Shown: positions 1-6,962, numbered from the stretch's first letter. The stretch is DNA of 13,732 nucleotides from UMGS902 sp045538895 (GCA_045538895.1 JAZQEH010000047.1:1-13732); one strand, 5' to 3'. Made by a program: numbers and translations. The notes: generated by a model not told the origin, from the letters alone.

Positions 1-3000
1 AACAACTGGTATGAGCGTTACGAGGATGACTTCCGTGTAGGTATGGGCGCTGAAGCTATCAAGGAACTCCTTTCCGAGATAGATATTGAGCAGCTTTCAA
101 AGGAACTCCGTGAAGAACTCGAAACTGCAAGCGGTCAGAAAAAACTCAAGATTATTAAGCGTCTTGAGGTTGTTGAAGCATTCCGTCAGTCGAACAACCG
201 TCCTGAGTGGATGATTCTTGATGTTGTTCCCGTGCTTCCTCCCGAACTCCGTGCAATGGTACAGCTCGATGGCGGTAGATTTGCATCATCCGACCTTAAC
301 GATTTGTATCGCCGTGTTATCAACAGAAATAACCGTCTTAAGAAGCTCATGGAGCTTCGTGCACCTGAAATCATCGTACGTAACGAAAAGCGTATGCTTC
401 AGGAAGCGGTTGACGCACTTATCGACAACGGCCGTCGCGGCAAACCCGTAACAGGTCCTTCTAACCGTGCGCTTAAGTCGCTTTCCGAAATGCTTCGCGG
501 TAAGCAGGGACGTTTCCGTCAGAACCTGCTTGGTAAGCGTGTTGACTATTCCGGACGTTCTGTTATCGTTGTAGGTCCCGACCTTAAGATCTTCCAGTGC
601 GGTCTTCCTAAGGAAATGGCACTTGAACTTTTCAAGCCTTTTGTAATGAAGCGTCTTGTTGAAACACAGAAGGCTGCTAATATCAAGGAAGCAAAGAAGA
701 AGGTTGATAAGGTATATCCCGAGGTTTGGGATGCTCTTGAAAACGTTATCAAGGAACACCCCGTACTTCTTAACCGTGCGCCTACACTTCACCGACTTTC
801 TATTCAGGCATTCGAGCCTGTACTCGTAGAGGGTAGAGCAATTAAGCTTCATCCTCTTGTATGTACCGCATTTAATGCCGACTTTGACGGTGACCAGATG
901 CCAGTACACGTACCGCTTTCCGCAGAGGCTCAGGCTGAGGCGAGATTCCTTATGCTTTCCGCTAACAACCTGCTTAAGCCTGCTGACGGCCGTGCGGTTA
1001 CTGTTCCTTCTCAGGACATGATTCTCGGTTCCTACTTCCTCACCATGACTAACGAAAATGAAATCGGTGCAGGCAGAGTATTCCGTGATATGGATGAAGC
1101 GGAGATGGCTTATGCTAACGGCCAGCTCGGTCTTCATGCTCCTATCCGTGTTCGTGTTGAAAAGGAGATTGACGGCGAGAAGGTATCCAGAATTATTGAT
1201 GCTACTCTCGGACGCTTGATCTTCAACAAGCAGATTCCTCAGAATCTCGGCTACGTTGACAGAACTGTTCCTGAACATTGCCTTGATCTTGAGGTTATGT
1301 TCGTTGTAAAGAAGAAACAGCTCGGTAAGATAATTGATGACTGTATCAAGGTTAACGGTATTACAGTTACCGCCGAAATGCTTGATAACATCAAAGCAAC
1401 CGGATTCAAGTATTCTACAAAGAGCGGTATTTCTATTTCGGTTTACGATATGAAGATTCCGCCTGAAAAGTATACCAAGGTTGCTGAAGCAGAGAAGAAG
1501 GTAAGCGTTGTTACCGAACACTTTATGAATGGTGAACTTTCCGATGAAGAACGTTATAACAACGTTATCAAGATTTGGGAACAGACTACCGACGATGTTA
1601 CAACTGCACTTTCGGACGGTTTTGACAAGTTCAACTCCATCAAGATGATGATTGACTCCGGTGCCCGTGGTAACGCCAGCCAGCTTCGTCAGCTCGCAGG
1701 TATGCGTGGTCTTATGTTTGCTACTAACGGTAAGACTATGGAGATCCCGATCAAGTCCAACTTCCGTGAAGGTCTTAACAACCTCGAGTACTTTATCGGT
1801 GCAAGAGGTTCACGTAAGTCACTTTCGGATACTGCACTTCGTACAGCGGACTCCGGTTATCTTACACGTCGTCTTGTTGACGTTTCGCAGCAGGTTATCA
1901 TTCGTGAGGACGACTGTGGTGCTACCAACGGTATCTATGTTTGTGATATCAAGGATGGCGATGAGGTTATTGAACCTATTTCCGATAGACTCATTGGCCG
2001 TTACTCGCTTGAAACCGTTATCGATCCCGAAACCGGTAAGGTTCTCGTAAACGAGGGCGATCTCATTTCCGAGGATCAGGCTAAGGCAGTCGGCAAGAGT
2101 AAAGTTGAGCAGGTATACGTTCGTTCTATTCTCCGTTGTAAGGCAAAGCGTGGCGTTTGCGCACATTGTTATGGCGCTGACCTTGCTTCCAGTAAGAAAG
2201 TTAACGTTGGTGAAGCGGTAGGTATTATCGCTGCTCAGTCTATCGGTGAACCCGGTACACAGCTTACGATGAGAACCTTCCATACCGGCGGTATCGCAGG
2301 TTCCGATATTACTCAAGGTCTTCCCAGAGTTGAAGAACTTCTTGAAGCACGCCGTCCTAAGAAGGCTGCTATCATTTCTGAGGCGACCGGCTTTGTACAC
2401 ATGACAGAGAGCAAGAACATGCGTAATGTTGTTGTAACAAGTGATGAAACCGGTGAAGAATTTGCATATCCCATTCCTTTCGGTACCAGAATTATCGTTG
2501 AGGAAGGCGAGCACGTTCTTATCGGTCAGTCTTTGACAGAGGGTAACAAGGCTCCTGCTGATATTCTCAAGACTAACGGTATTGAAGCTGTTTATGACTA
2601 CATTATCCGTGAAGTACAGCGAGTTTACCGTCTTCAGGCGGTAGAAATCAACGATAAGCACATTGAAATCATCGCACGTCAGATGACCAGAAAGATTAAG
2701 GTTGATGAACCCGGTGACACTAATATGCTCGTTGGTACAACCGTAGACGTACCTGAGTTTGTTGAGGAAAACGAAAAGATCCAGGCACGCATTGATGCCG
2801 GTGAAGCTGAGCTTCGCCTTGCTGAAGGCTCGCCCATGCTTCTTGGTATTACCAAGGCGGCACTTCTTACAGAGTCCTTCCTCAGTGCGGCATCCTTCCA
2901 GGAAACCACAAAGGTTCTTACTGAAGCTGCTATTCGCGGTAAGGTTGACCATCTTCAGGGCCTTAAGGAAAACGTTATTATCGGTAAGTTGATTCCTGCA

Positions 3001-3096
3001 GGAACCGGTCTTGCAAAATACAATTCCATTGAGGTTGTTCCTACTGCCGGTGAAACTATCATCGGTGCTGAAGAAACTGATGTTGGAGCACAGTAA
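1..3096 (+). CDS. rpoC: DNA-directed RNA polymerase subunit beta' (5' end cut by window)
   Basis: This is the largest subunit of RNA polymerase and carries the catalytic magnesium site. The frame is open from base 1, before the first ATG at 43, so the gene is truncated by the window edge. By comparison with E. coli roughly 170 N-terminal residues are missing, including the N-terminal zinc-binding domain. The catalytic NADFDGDQM loop is at 874-900, with aspartate codons at 880, 886 and 892. The second zinc site is complete, with Cys codons at 1915, 2137, 2158 and 2167 (C...C-x6-C-x2-C). The trigger-loop stretch SIGEPGTQLTMRTFHTGG follows and runs straight into GIAGSDITQGLPRVEELLEA, so there is no proteobacterial-type trigger-loop insertion. 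Two local oddities are a proline directly after the catalytic loop (901-903) and a divergent bridge helix (about 1790-1830). The gene is followed by a terminator and would be the end of an rpoBC operon. Confidence 0.98.
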   Translation, partial: NNWYERYEDDFRVGMGAEAIKELLSEIDIEQLSKELREELETASGQKKLKIIKRLEVVEAFRQSNNRPEWMILDVVPVLPPELRAMVQLDGGRFASSDLNDLYRRVINRNNRLKKLMELRAPEIIVRNEKRMLQEAVDALIDNGRRGKPVTGPSNRALKSLSEMLRGKQGRFRQNLLGKRVDYSGRSVIVVGPDLKIFQCGLPKEMALELFKPFVMKRLVETQKAANIKEAKKKVDKVYPEVWDALENVIKEHPVLLNRAPTLHRLSIQAFEPVLVEGRAIKLHPLVCTAFNADFDGDQMPVHVPLSAEAQAEARFLMLSANNLLKPADGRAVTVPSQDMILGSYFLTMTNENEIGAGRVFRDMDEAEMAYANGQLGLHAPIRVRVEKEIDGEKVSRIIDATLGRLIFNKQIPQNLGYVDRTVPEHCLDLEVMFVVKKKQLGKIIDDCIKVNGITVTAEMLDNIKATGFKYSTKSGISISVYDMKIPPEKYTKVAEAEKKVSVVTEHFMNGELSDEERYNNVIKIWEQTTDDVTTALSDGFDKFNSIKMMIDSGARGNASQLRQLAGMRGLMFATNGKTMEIPIKSNFREGLNNLEYFIGARGSRKSLSDTALRTADSGYLTRRLVDVSQQVIIREDDCGATNGIYVCDIKDGDEVIEPISDRLIGRYSLETVIDPETGKVLVNEGDLISEDQAKAVGKSKVEQVYVRSILRCKAKRGVCAHCYGADLASSKKVNVGEAVGIIAAQSIGEPGTQLTMRTFHTGGIAGSDITQGLPRVEELLEARRPKKAAIISEATGFVHMTESKNMRNVVVTSDETGEEFAYPIPFGTRIIVEEGEHVLIGQSLTEGNKAPADILKTNGIEAVYDYIIREVQRVYRLQAVEINDKHIEIIARQMTRKIKVDEPGDTNMLVGTTVDVPEFVEENEKIQARIDAGEAELRLAEGSPMLLGITKAALLTESFLSAASFQETTKVLTEAAIRGKVDHLQGLKENVIIGKLIPAGTGLAKYNSIEVVPTAGETIIGAEETDVGAQ

Positions 3097-3105
3097 AATA
3101 TTAAC

Positions 3106-3137
3106 AAAGTCGCACGTCGTAATGATGTGCGACTTTT
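3106..3137 (+). terminator. Rho-independent terminator after rpoC
   Basis: A perfect 10-bp stem pairs AAAGTCGCAC (3106-3115) with GTGCGACTTT (3127-3136) around an 11-nt loop, and ends in a T-rich stretch (CTTTTGCTTTT). It starts 9 nt after the rpoC stop codon and should separate rpoC from the next gene. Confidence 0.85.
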
Positions 3138-3161
3138 GCTTTTCAAGAGTACTGAAACATT

Positions 3162-3196
3162 ACAAAAATCACGGTGTTTCTATCAAAGATTTTTGT
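3162..3196. repeat. Inverted repeat between rpoC terminator and next promoter
   Basis: ACAAAAATC (3162-3170) and GATTTTTGT (3188-3196) are perfect 9-bp complements separated by 17 nt. The right arm is followed by T-rich sequence, so it could be a second weak terminator for rpoC read-through. It also ends 16 bp before the -35 element of the downstream promoter, so an operator is possible. The stem is AT-rich and may be incidental. Confidence 0.4.
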
Positions 3197-3212
3197 TCTT
3201 GATTTTTTAGTG

Positions 3213-3241
3213 TTGTGTTTTATTTAGTGTTATGCTAATAT
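3213..3241 (+). promoter_or_regulatory. Sigma-A type promoter for the dockerin/LRR gene
   Basis: TTGTGT (3213-3218) and TAATAT (3236-3241) are 17 bp apart, with an extended -10 TGC just before the hexamer. Transcription would start near 3248, giving a leader of about 23 nt. An overlapping TATAAT at 3239-3244 is an alternative -10, but its spacing to the same -35 would be 20 bp. The ribosome binding site AAGGAG (3258-3263) lies 7 nt before the ATG at 3271. Confidence 0.6.
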
Positions 3242-3270
3242 AATTATAGTTCAAAATAAGGAGACAACCG

Positions 3271-5655
3271 ATGTTTAAAAGACTTGTTTGCTTAAATATT
3301 GCTATTCTGCTTGTCATGTCGCTTTTTCCCCTTTCTGCGTTTTCTGCAGAACACGTACATACTTTTGATGAATGGACGACTGATAAATCTGTATGGCTTC
3401 ACGTTGCTGAATGTACTTCATGTTCGGAAAACGTGGGGTTTCCGATAGGGAAGAACGAGATTTCTTTTGGCACTTGTACAAATAGCATTCTTTGGACACT
3501 TACAAAAGACGGTACACTTTCACTTTATGGTGGCGGTGCTATACCGAATTACGATCTTTTAAACGGCGTTTATGCACCTTGGCATGATGTAGACTTGATT
3601 ACAAGTGTTATCGTTGGTGAGGGAATTACAGAAATCGGCGACTATGCTTTCACGAATGAAAGACGATTGGTTTCGGTTAATCTCCCGAGTACTCTTAAGC
3701 GTATAGGCGAATACTCATTTTCCGCAAGCGGTCTTCGTGATGTTACAATACCTGATAATGTGACTGAAATAGATAACGGAGCATTTTCATTTTGTCCAAT
3801 GAAATCGGTGATTCTTTCTCGAAATCTCGAGAGCATCGGTGAAAAAGCCTTTTTCTCCAGCGGTATTTCCGATGTTTTCGTACCTGCATCTGTAAAGGCA
3901 ATCGGTTCGGGGGCATTTAATAATGCGTACAATCTTAAAGATGTTAACGTGAGTGCGGATAACAATTACTTTTGTAGTCTTGACGGTGTGCTTTTTAGTA
4001 AAAATATGAACGAACTTTTATGTTATCCGGCTTCGCACGGTGCGGTGTATACCATACCGGATGAAGTACAGCACATCGGTAATGCTTTTGGCGATGAATC
4101 TTTGAAATTCACTGCAAGCGGAGCTTCACTGGAAATGCTTGTTGTGCCTTTGAACGTTACAAATATTGAAAGTGATGCATTTATCAGCTTTGATAATCTG
4201 AAAATGTATGGCGATGCAAACTCTGCGGCTTCGAATTATGCAGCAGCGAATAATATTGCATTTTCAACTATGCAAGAACACGCATGCGTCTATGATTGGA
4301 CTGCTGATTATAGCATTCAAGTTGAGAACGGTACCTGCGTGATTTGTGGCGGCATAACAAAACGTGATATTACCATTATAGCCGAGGGAAATACCTATCT
4401 GGGCTTTGCGTGGTCTCTTGACAGTGCAGGGCAACTGCAAGTTGTCGGAAACGGAAAGGTTTACGGCACAATGTGGTCTGCTCCTTGGAAAGAGCATGCT
4501 TCCGATATCAAGAGCATTATATTCGGCGAGGGAATAACGGAGATTAAAGGTGATGCATTTTCATCTCTCCATAATTTGAAAACTATAACTTTGCCCGATT
4601 CTCTTGAGTGCATTGACGGATATGTTTTTGCACAGTCGCCGATTGAAGAAATAAACGTAGGTGCCGGTAATGCTGCGTATGCTTCTGTAGACGGTGTGCT
4701 GTTTTCGAAAGATAAAACTACACTTGTGCGTATTCCGTACGGTCTTGAACCTAATACATACACGGTACCAAGCGGAGTGAAAAGTATAGGTGATTATGCG
4801 TTCTACGGTCACAGTGTTCTTGAAAAGGTAGAATTTCCTGCTACACTTGTGAACATTGGGACAAATGCTTTCGCAGGATGCAGCCGCCTTGAGAACGTGT
4901 CTTTACCTAGATGCCTTGAAACTATAGGCAGAGAAGCGTTCAGAGATTGTGAATTTATGAGCAATGTTGTTATTCCTAGCGGTGTGACAACGATTGGATA
5001 TGGTGCTTTTGCAGGATGCGATACACTTGCAGATGTTACATTGCCGAACACCTTGACTTCTATTGAAGAAAATGCGTTTTGCGGATGTGCAGCACTTAAA
5101 GAAATTGCTATACCGGAAGGTGTTACAGAAATATCAGCCGGTATGCTTGCGGAGTGTGACTCTATGACAAGCGTTTCGCTACCCGATTCACTTGAAAGCA
5201 TCGAATACTCTGCCTTCTCTCGCTGTAGTGAACTTGACGAAATAGTTATTCATCAAAATGTTATTGAAATTTCAGAAAATGCTTTTGGTGAATGCGAAAA
5301 ACTCACTATTTACGGCGACTTTGACAGTTGTGCGGAAATATATGCACAGGAAAACGGCATTCCGTTTGAGCAGTATGTTCAGCATGTGCATAATGTGGAG
5401 AATTGGATTGCCCAAAAGCCTGCCGGTGTTGGCACTGTAGGAAGCAAAGTTGGACTTTGCGTTGATTGCGGAGAAAATGTCGTAGCAGACATTCCACAGA
5501 TTGGTGATGAAAACGGAAACGGTGTTCTTGATGTTGTAGACGTATTGATGGTTTTGAATGCAGTTATCAATAATTGCGATTCGACAGCCGACATGAACGG
5601 CGACGGGCAAATAACACTAATTGATATAATCAAACTTATAAAAATGATTCCTTGA
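3271..5655 (+). CDS. Secreted BspA-like leucine-rich-repeat protein with C-terminal dockerin
   Basis: This is a 794-residue exported protein, probably docked to a cohesin-bearing scaffold or acting in surface adhesion; no catalytic domain is visible. Residues 1-26 are a signal peptide (KR near the start, hydrophobic core, predicted cleavage after AFSA). Two BspA-type LRR_5 arrays occupy about 113-330 and 415-690, with repeats of the form L-P-x-x-(L/V)-x-x-I-x-x-x-A-F-x-x-C. Each array is preceded by a Trp-rich leader (WTLTKDGTLSLYGGG at 75-89; WSLDSAGQLQVVGNG at 381-395). Three modules with His/Trp and a CxxC pair lie at about 28-51, 337-359 and 705-733. Residues 745-794 are a dockerin with two calcium loops: D746/N748/N750/D757 and D774/N776/D778/D785. 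The second loop is canonical (DMNGDG); the first has Asn at position 5. The gene is monocistronic, between rpoC and rpsL. The architecture is clear; the ligand and partner are unknown. Confidence 0.95.
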   Translation: MFKRLVCLNIAILLVMSLFPLSAFSAEHVHTFDEWTTDKSVWLHVAECTSCSENVGFPIGKNEISFGTCTNSILWTLTKDGTLSLYGGGAIPNYDLLNGVYAPWHDVDLITSVIVGEGITEIGDYAFTNERRLVSVNLPSTLKRIGEYSFSASGLRDVTIPDNVTEIDNGAFSFCPMKSVILSRNLESIGEKAFFSSGISDVFVPASVKAIGSGAFNNAYNLKDVNVSADNNYFCSLDGVLFSKNMNELLCYPASHGAVYTIPDEVQHIGNAFGDESLKFTASGASLEMLVVPLNVTNIESDAFISFDNLKMYGDANSAASNYAAANNIAFSTMQEHACVYDWTADYSIQVENGTCVICGGITKRDITIIAEGNTYLGFAWSLDSAGQLQVVGNGKVYGTMWSAPWKEHASDIKSIIFGEGITEIKGDAFSSLHNLKTITLPDSLECIDGYVFAQSPIEEINVGAGNAAYASVDGVLFSKDKTTLVRIPYGLEPNTYTVPSGVKSIGDYAFYGHSVLEKVEFPATLVNIGTNAFAGCSRLENVSLPRCLETIGREAFRDCEFMSNVVIPSGVTTIGYGAFAGCDTLADVTLPNTLTSIEENAFCGCAALKEIAIPEGVTEISAGMLAECDSMTSVSLPDSLESIEYSAFSRCSELDEIVIHQNVIEISENAFGECEKLTIYGDFDSCAEIYAQENGIPFEQYVQHVHNVENWIAQKPAGVGTVGSKVGLCVDCGENVVADIPQIGDENGNGVLDVVDVLMVLNAVINNCDSTADMNGDGQITLIDIIKLIKMIP

Positions 5656-5658
5656 AAT

Positions 5659-5688
5659 AAAGCAGCCGCCGGGTCAGGCGGCTGCTTT
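5659..5688 (+). terminator. Rho-independent terminator after the dockerin gene
   Basis: A 12-bp perfect stem pairs AAAGCAGCCGCC (5659-5670) with GGCGGCTGCTTT (5677-5688). The loop is GGGTCA and the stem ends in T residues. It starts 4 nt after the stop codon. The A-rich left flank means it could also work on the opposite strand. Confidence 0.92.
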
Positions 5689-5752
5689 TAGCATAAATTT
5701 CGTTTGTCGGGCAAATAATTATAAAAACACCTTAAATAATAAAATTTACCTA

Positions 5753-5781
5753 TTGACAAATTTTATAGGAAATGCTATAAT
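5753..5781 (+). promoter_or_regulatory. Strong promoter of the str operon (rpsL-rpsG-fusA-tuf)
   Basis: Consensus -35 TTGACA (5753-5758), a 17-bp spacer and consensus -10 TATAAT (5776-5781), preceded by an extended TGC. The upstream bases (about 5717-5750) are rich in A and T tracts, as in an UP element. Transcription should start near 5788, leaving a leader of about 108 nt before rpsL. This matches the high expression expected of the operon. Confidence 0.92.
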
Positions 5782-5785
5782 TGAT

Positions 5786-5860
5786 TGTATTTTGGCTACG
5801 AATGTGTATTTCCAAAGTACATACTGCCTCGTAAGGACTCAAAAAACCTTCGATGCCGTA
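5786..5860 (+). ncRNA. Structured 5' leader of the str operon: two abutting hairpins
   Basis: Hairpin 1 pairs TGTATTTTGG (5786-5795) with CCAAAGTACA (5812-5821): ten pairs with one G-U and a 16-nt loop. Hairpin 2 starts on the next base and pairs 5822-5836 with 5847-5860: twelve Watson-Crick pairs, two 1x1 mismatches, one bulged T (5832) and the loop ACTCAAAAAA. Together they fill the leader from about the start site to some 22 nt before the ribosome binding site (AAGGAGG, 5883-5889). This is the layout of an autoregulatory ribosomal-protein leader, but I do not recognise it as a named family. The pairing was found by eye; whether it folds and binds S12 or S7 is inference. Confidence 0.55.
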
Positions 5861-5895
5861 TATAAACACTTATATTTTAAAGAAGGAGGAGAAGT

Positions 5896-6309
5896 ATGCC
5901 AACCTTTAACCAGCTCGTTAAGAATGGCCGTGCACAGAAGCCTTACAAGTCAAAGTCTCCTGTTCTTCAGCAGGGTTTCAACACTCTCAAGAACAAGGCT
6001 ATCGACCTCAGTGCACCCCAGAAGCGCGGTGTGTGCACAAAGGTTACAACTACCACACCTAAGAAGCCTAACTCGGGACTGCGTAAGATCGCCAGAGTAA
6101 GACTTACCAACGGTATGGAAGCTACAACCTATATTCCCGGTATTGGACACAATCTTCAGGAGCACTCTGTTGTACTTATCAGAGGCGGAAGAGTTCGTGA
6201 CCTGCCTGGTTGCCGTTACCACATCATTCGCGGCACTTTGGATGCTCAGGGCGTTGCAAACCGCAACCAGAGCCGTTCCAAGTATGGCGCAAAGCGTCCT
6301 AAGAAATAA
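5896..6309 (+). CDS. rpsL: 30S ribosomal protein S12
   Basis: S12 sits in the decoding centre of the small subunit and contributes to tRNA selection accuracy. The 137-residue protein has the Firmicute length, about 13 residues longer in the N-terminal part than E. coli S12. Conserved blocks include PQKRGVCTKV (41-50), TPKKPNSGLRK (54-64), GHNLQEHSVVLIRGG (84-98) and RSKYGAKRPKK at the C terminus. Lys56 is the equivalent of E. coli Lys43. The equivalent of E. coli Lys88 is Arg101 (codon CGT, 6196-6198), in RVRDLPG. Asp102 matches the aspartate that RimO methylthiolates in E. coli. The start is fixed by AAGGAGG 6 nt upstream and by the typical MPTFNQLV beginning. It is first in the str operon. 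Confidence 0.99.
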   Translation: MPTFNQLVKNGRAQKPYKSKSPVLQQGFNTLKNKAIDLSAPQKRGVCTKVTTTTPKKPNSGLRKIARVRLTNGMEATTYIPGIGHNLQEHSVVLIRGGRVRDLPGCRYHIIRGTLDAQGVANRNQSRSKYGAKRPKK

Positions 6310-6395
6310 GCGTCAGCTTATTAAAAGTATGGTACAGTTCGTGCCGTCAAACGAGTGCGTAATATAAATGTTTATGTACAGCTTATAATACACAC
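6305..6395 (+). promoter_or_regulatory. Structured rpsL-rpsG intercistronic RNA (candidate S7 control site)
   Basis: The 159-nt spacer between rpsL and rpsG holds three possible hairpins. AATAAGC (6305-6311) pairs perfectly with GCTTATT (6316-6322) across the rpsL stop codon. GGTAC (6331-6335) pairs with GTGCC (6341-6345), with one G-U. The sequence 6355-6367 pairs with 6383-6395, with eleven pairs and two mismatches around a 15-nt loop. None is followed by a T tract, so they are not terminators. In E. coli, S7 represses by binding the rpsL-rpsG spacer. A similar role here is inference from position. An isolated TATAAT (6384-6389) lies in the third stem but has no matching -35. Confidence 0.42.
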
Positions 6396-6468
6396 CTTGG
6401 ACGAGCGCTTACGGATTATCAAATTCGAGTACCGATGAGATTCATTTTTTGTGAAGGAGGGAAGGAAA

Positions 6469-6939
6469 GTGCCTAGAAGAGGTCAAATTTCCAAGAGAGA
6501 TGTATTGCCGGATCCCGTGTACAACTCCAAGCTTGTAACCAAGCTTATCAACAACATCATGCTGGATGGTAAGAAGGGCGTTGCACAGAAGATCGTTTAC
6601 GATGCATTTGAAATCGTAGCAGCTAAGGCAAACGAAAATGCTCTCGACGTATTTACTGCAGCTCTTGAAAACATCATGCCTGTGCTTGAGGTTAAGGCTC
6701 GCCGTGTCGGCGGTTCTACCTACCAGGTTCCTATGGAAGTAAGAGCTGAAAGAAGACAGACTCTTGGTCTCCGTTGGATCACCGCTTATTCCAGAAACCG
6801 TAGCGAAAAGACTATGGCTGAAAGACTTGCCGGCGAAATCCTTGATGCTAAGAACAGCACAGGCGGAGCATTCAAGAAGAAGGAAGATACTCACAAGATG
6901 GCTGAAGCTAACAAGGCTTTTGCACATTACAGATATTAA
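6469..6939 (+). CDS. rpsG: 30S ribosomal protein S7
   Basis: S7 is a primary assembly protein of the small-subunit head, contacting the 3' domain of 16S rRNA and the E-site tRNA. The protein is 156 residues, the normal bacterial length. It begins MPRRGQISKRDVLPDP and contains YNSKLVTKLINNIMLDGKK (18-36), VKARRVGGSTYQVP (76-89) and RWITAYSRNRSEKTM (102-116). It ends KAFAHYRY. The start is a GTG at 6469, chosen because AAGGAGG (6454-6460) lies 8 nt upstream and the protein then starts at the conserved PRRG. An in-frame GTG at 6451 would put six extra residues over the ribosome binding site. fusA follows after 23 nt. Confidence 0.98.
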   Translation: MPRRGQISKRDVLPDPVYNSKLVTKLINNIMLDGKKGVAQKIVYDAFEIVAAKANENALDVFTAALENIMPVLEVKARRVGGSTYQVPMEVRAERRQTLGLRWITAYSRNRSEKTMAERLAGEILDAKNSTGGAFKKKEDTHKMAEANKAFAHYRY

Positions 6940-6962
6940 GCCGGATTTAAAGGAGACTAAAT

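Noticed and set aside
286..1521. Long minus-strand open frame (411 codons) opposite rpoC
   Set aside because: It is a shadow of the strongly biased rpoC codons. The translation is Leu/Asn/Thr/Cys-rich with no recognisable domain, and it lies wholly inside a certain gene. The same holds for 1819-2952 on the minus strand.
3510..5290. Repeated DNA in the LRR gene as tandem repeats or a CRISPR-like array
   Set aside because: The repetition is at protein level (LRR_5 units of about 23 residues) with diverged DNA. There are no identical direct repeats with unique spacers.
3271..5655. Recent horizontal transfer inferred from codon use alone
   Set aside because: Codon choice differs from rpoC and tuf but resembles that of ribU and the downstream membrane genes, so lower expression explains it as well.
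5753..6100. Open frame starting with TTG upstream of and overlapping rpsL
   Set aside because: Its start codon is the -35 hexamer of the rpsL promoter, so it would not be on the transcript, and it overlaps rpsL in another frame.
6384..6389. TATAAT in the rpsL-rpsG spacer as an internal promoter
   Set aside because: There is no acceptable -35 hexamer at 16-18 bp upstream, and the bases are part of a hairpin arm.
6451..6468. Upstream in-frame GTG as the start of rpsG
   Set aside because: The codons run over the AAGGAGG ribosome binding site. Starting at GTG 6469 gives the conserved PRRGQISKRD beginning and the right spacing.
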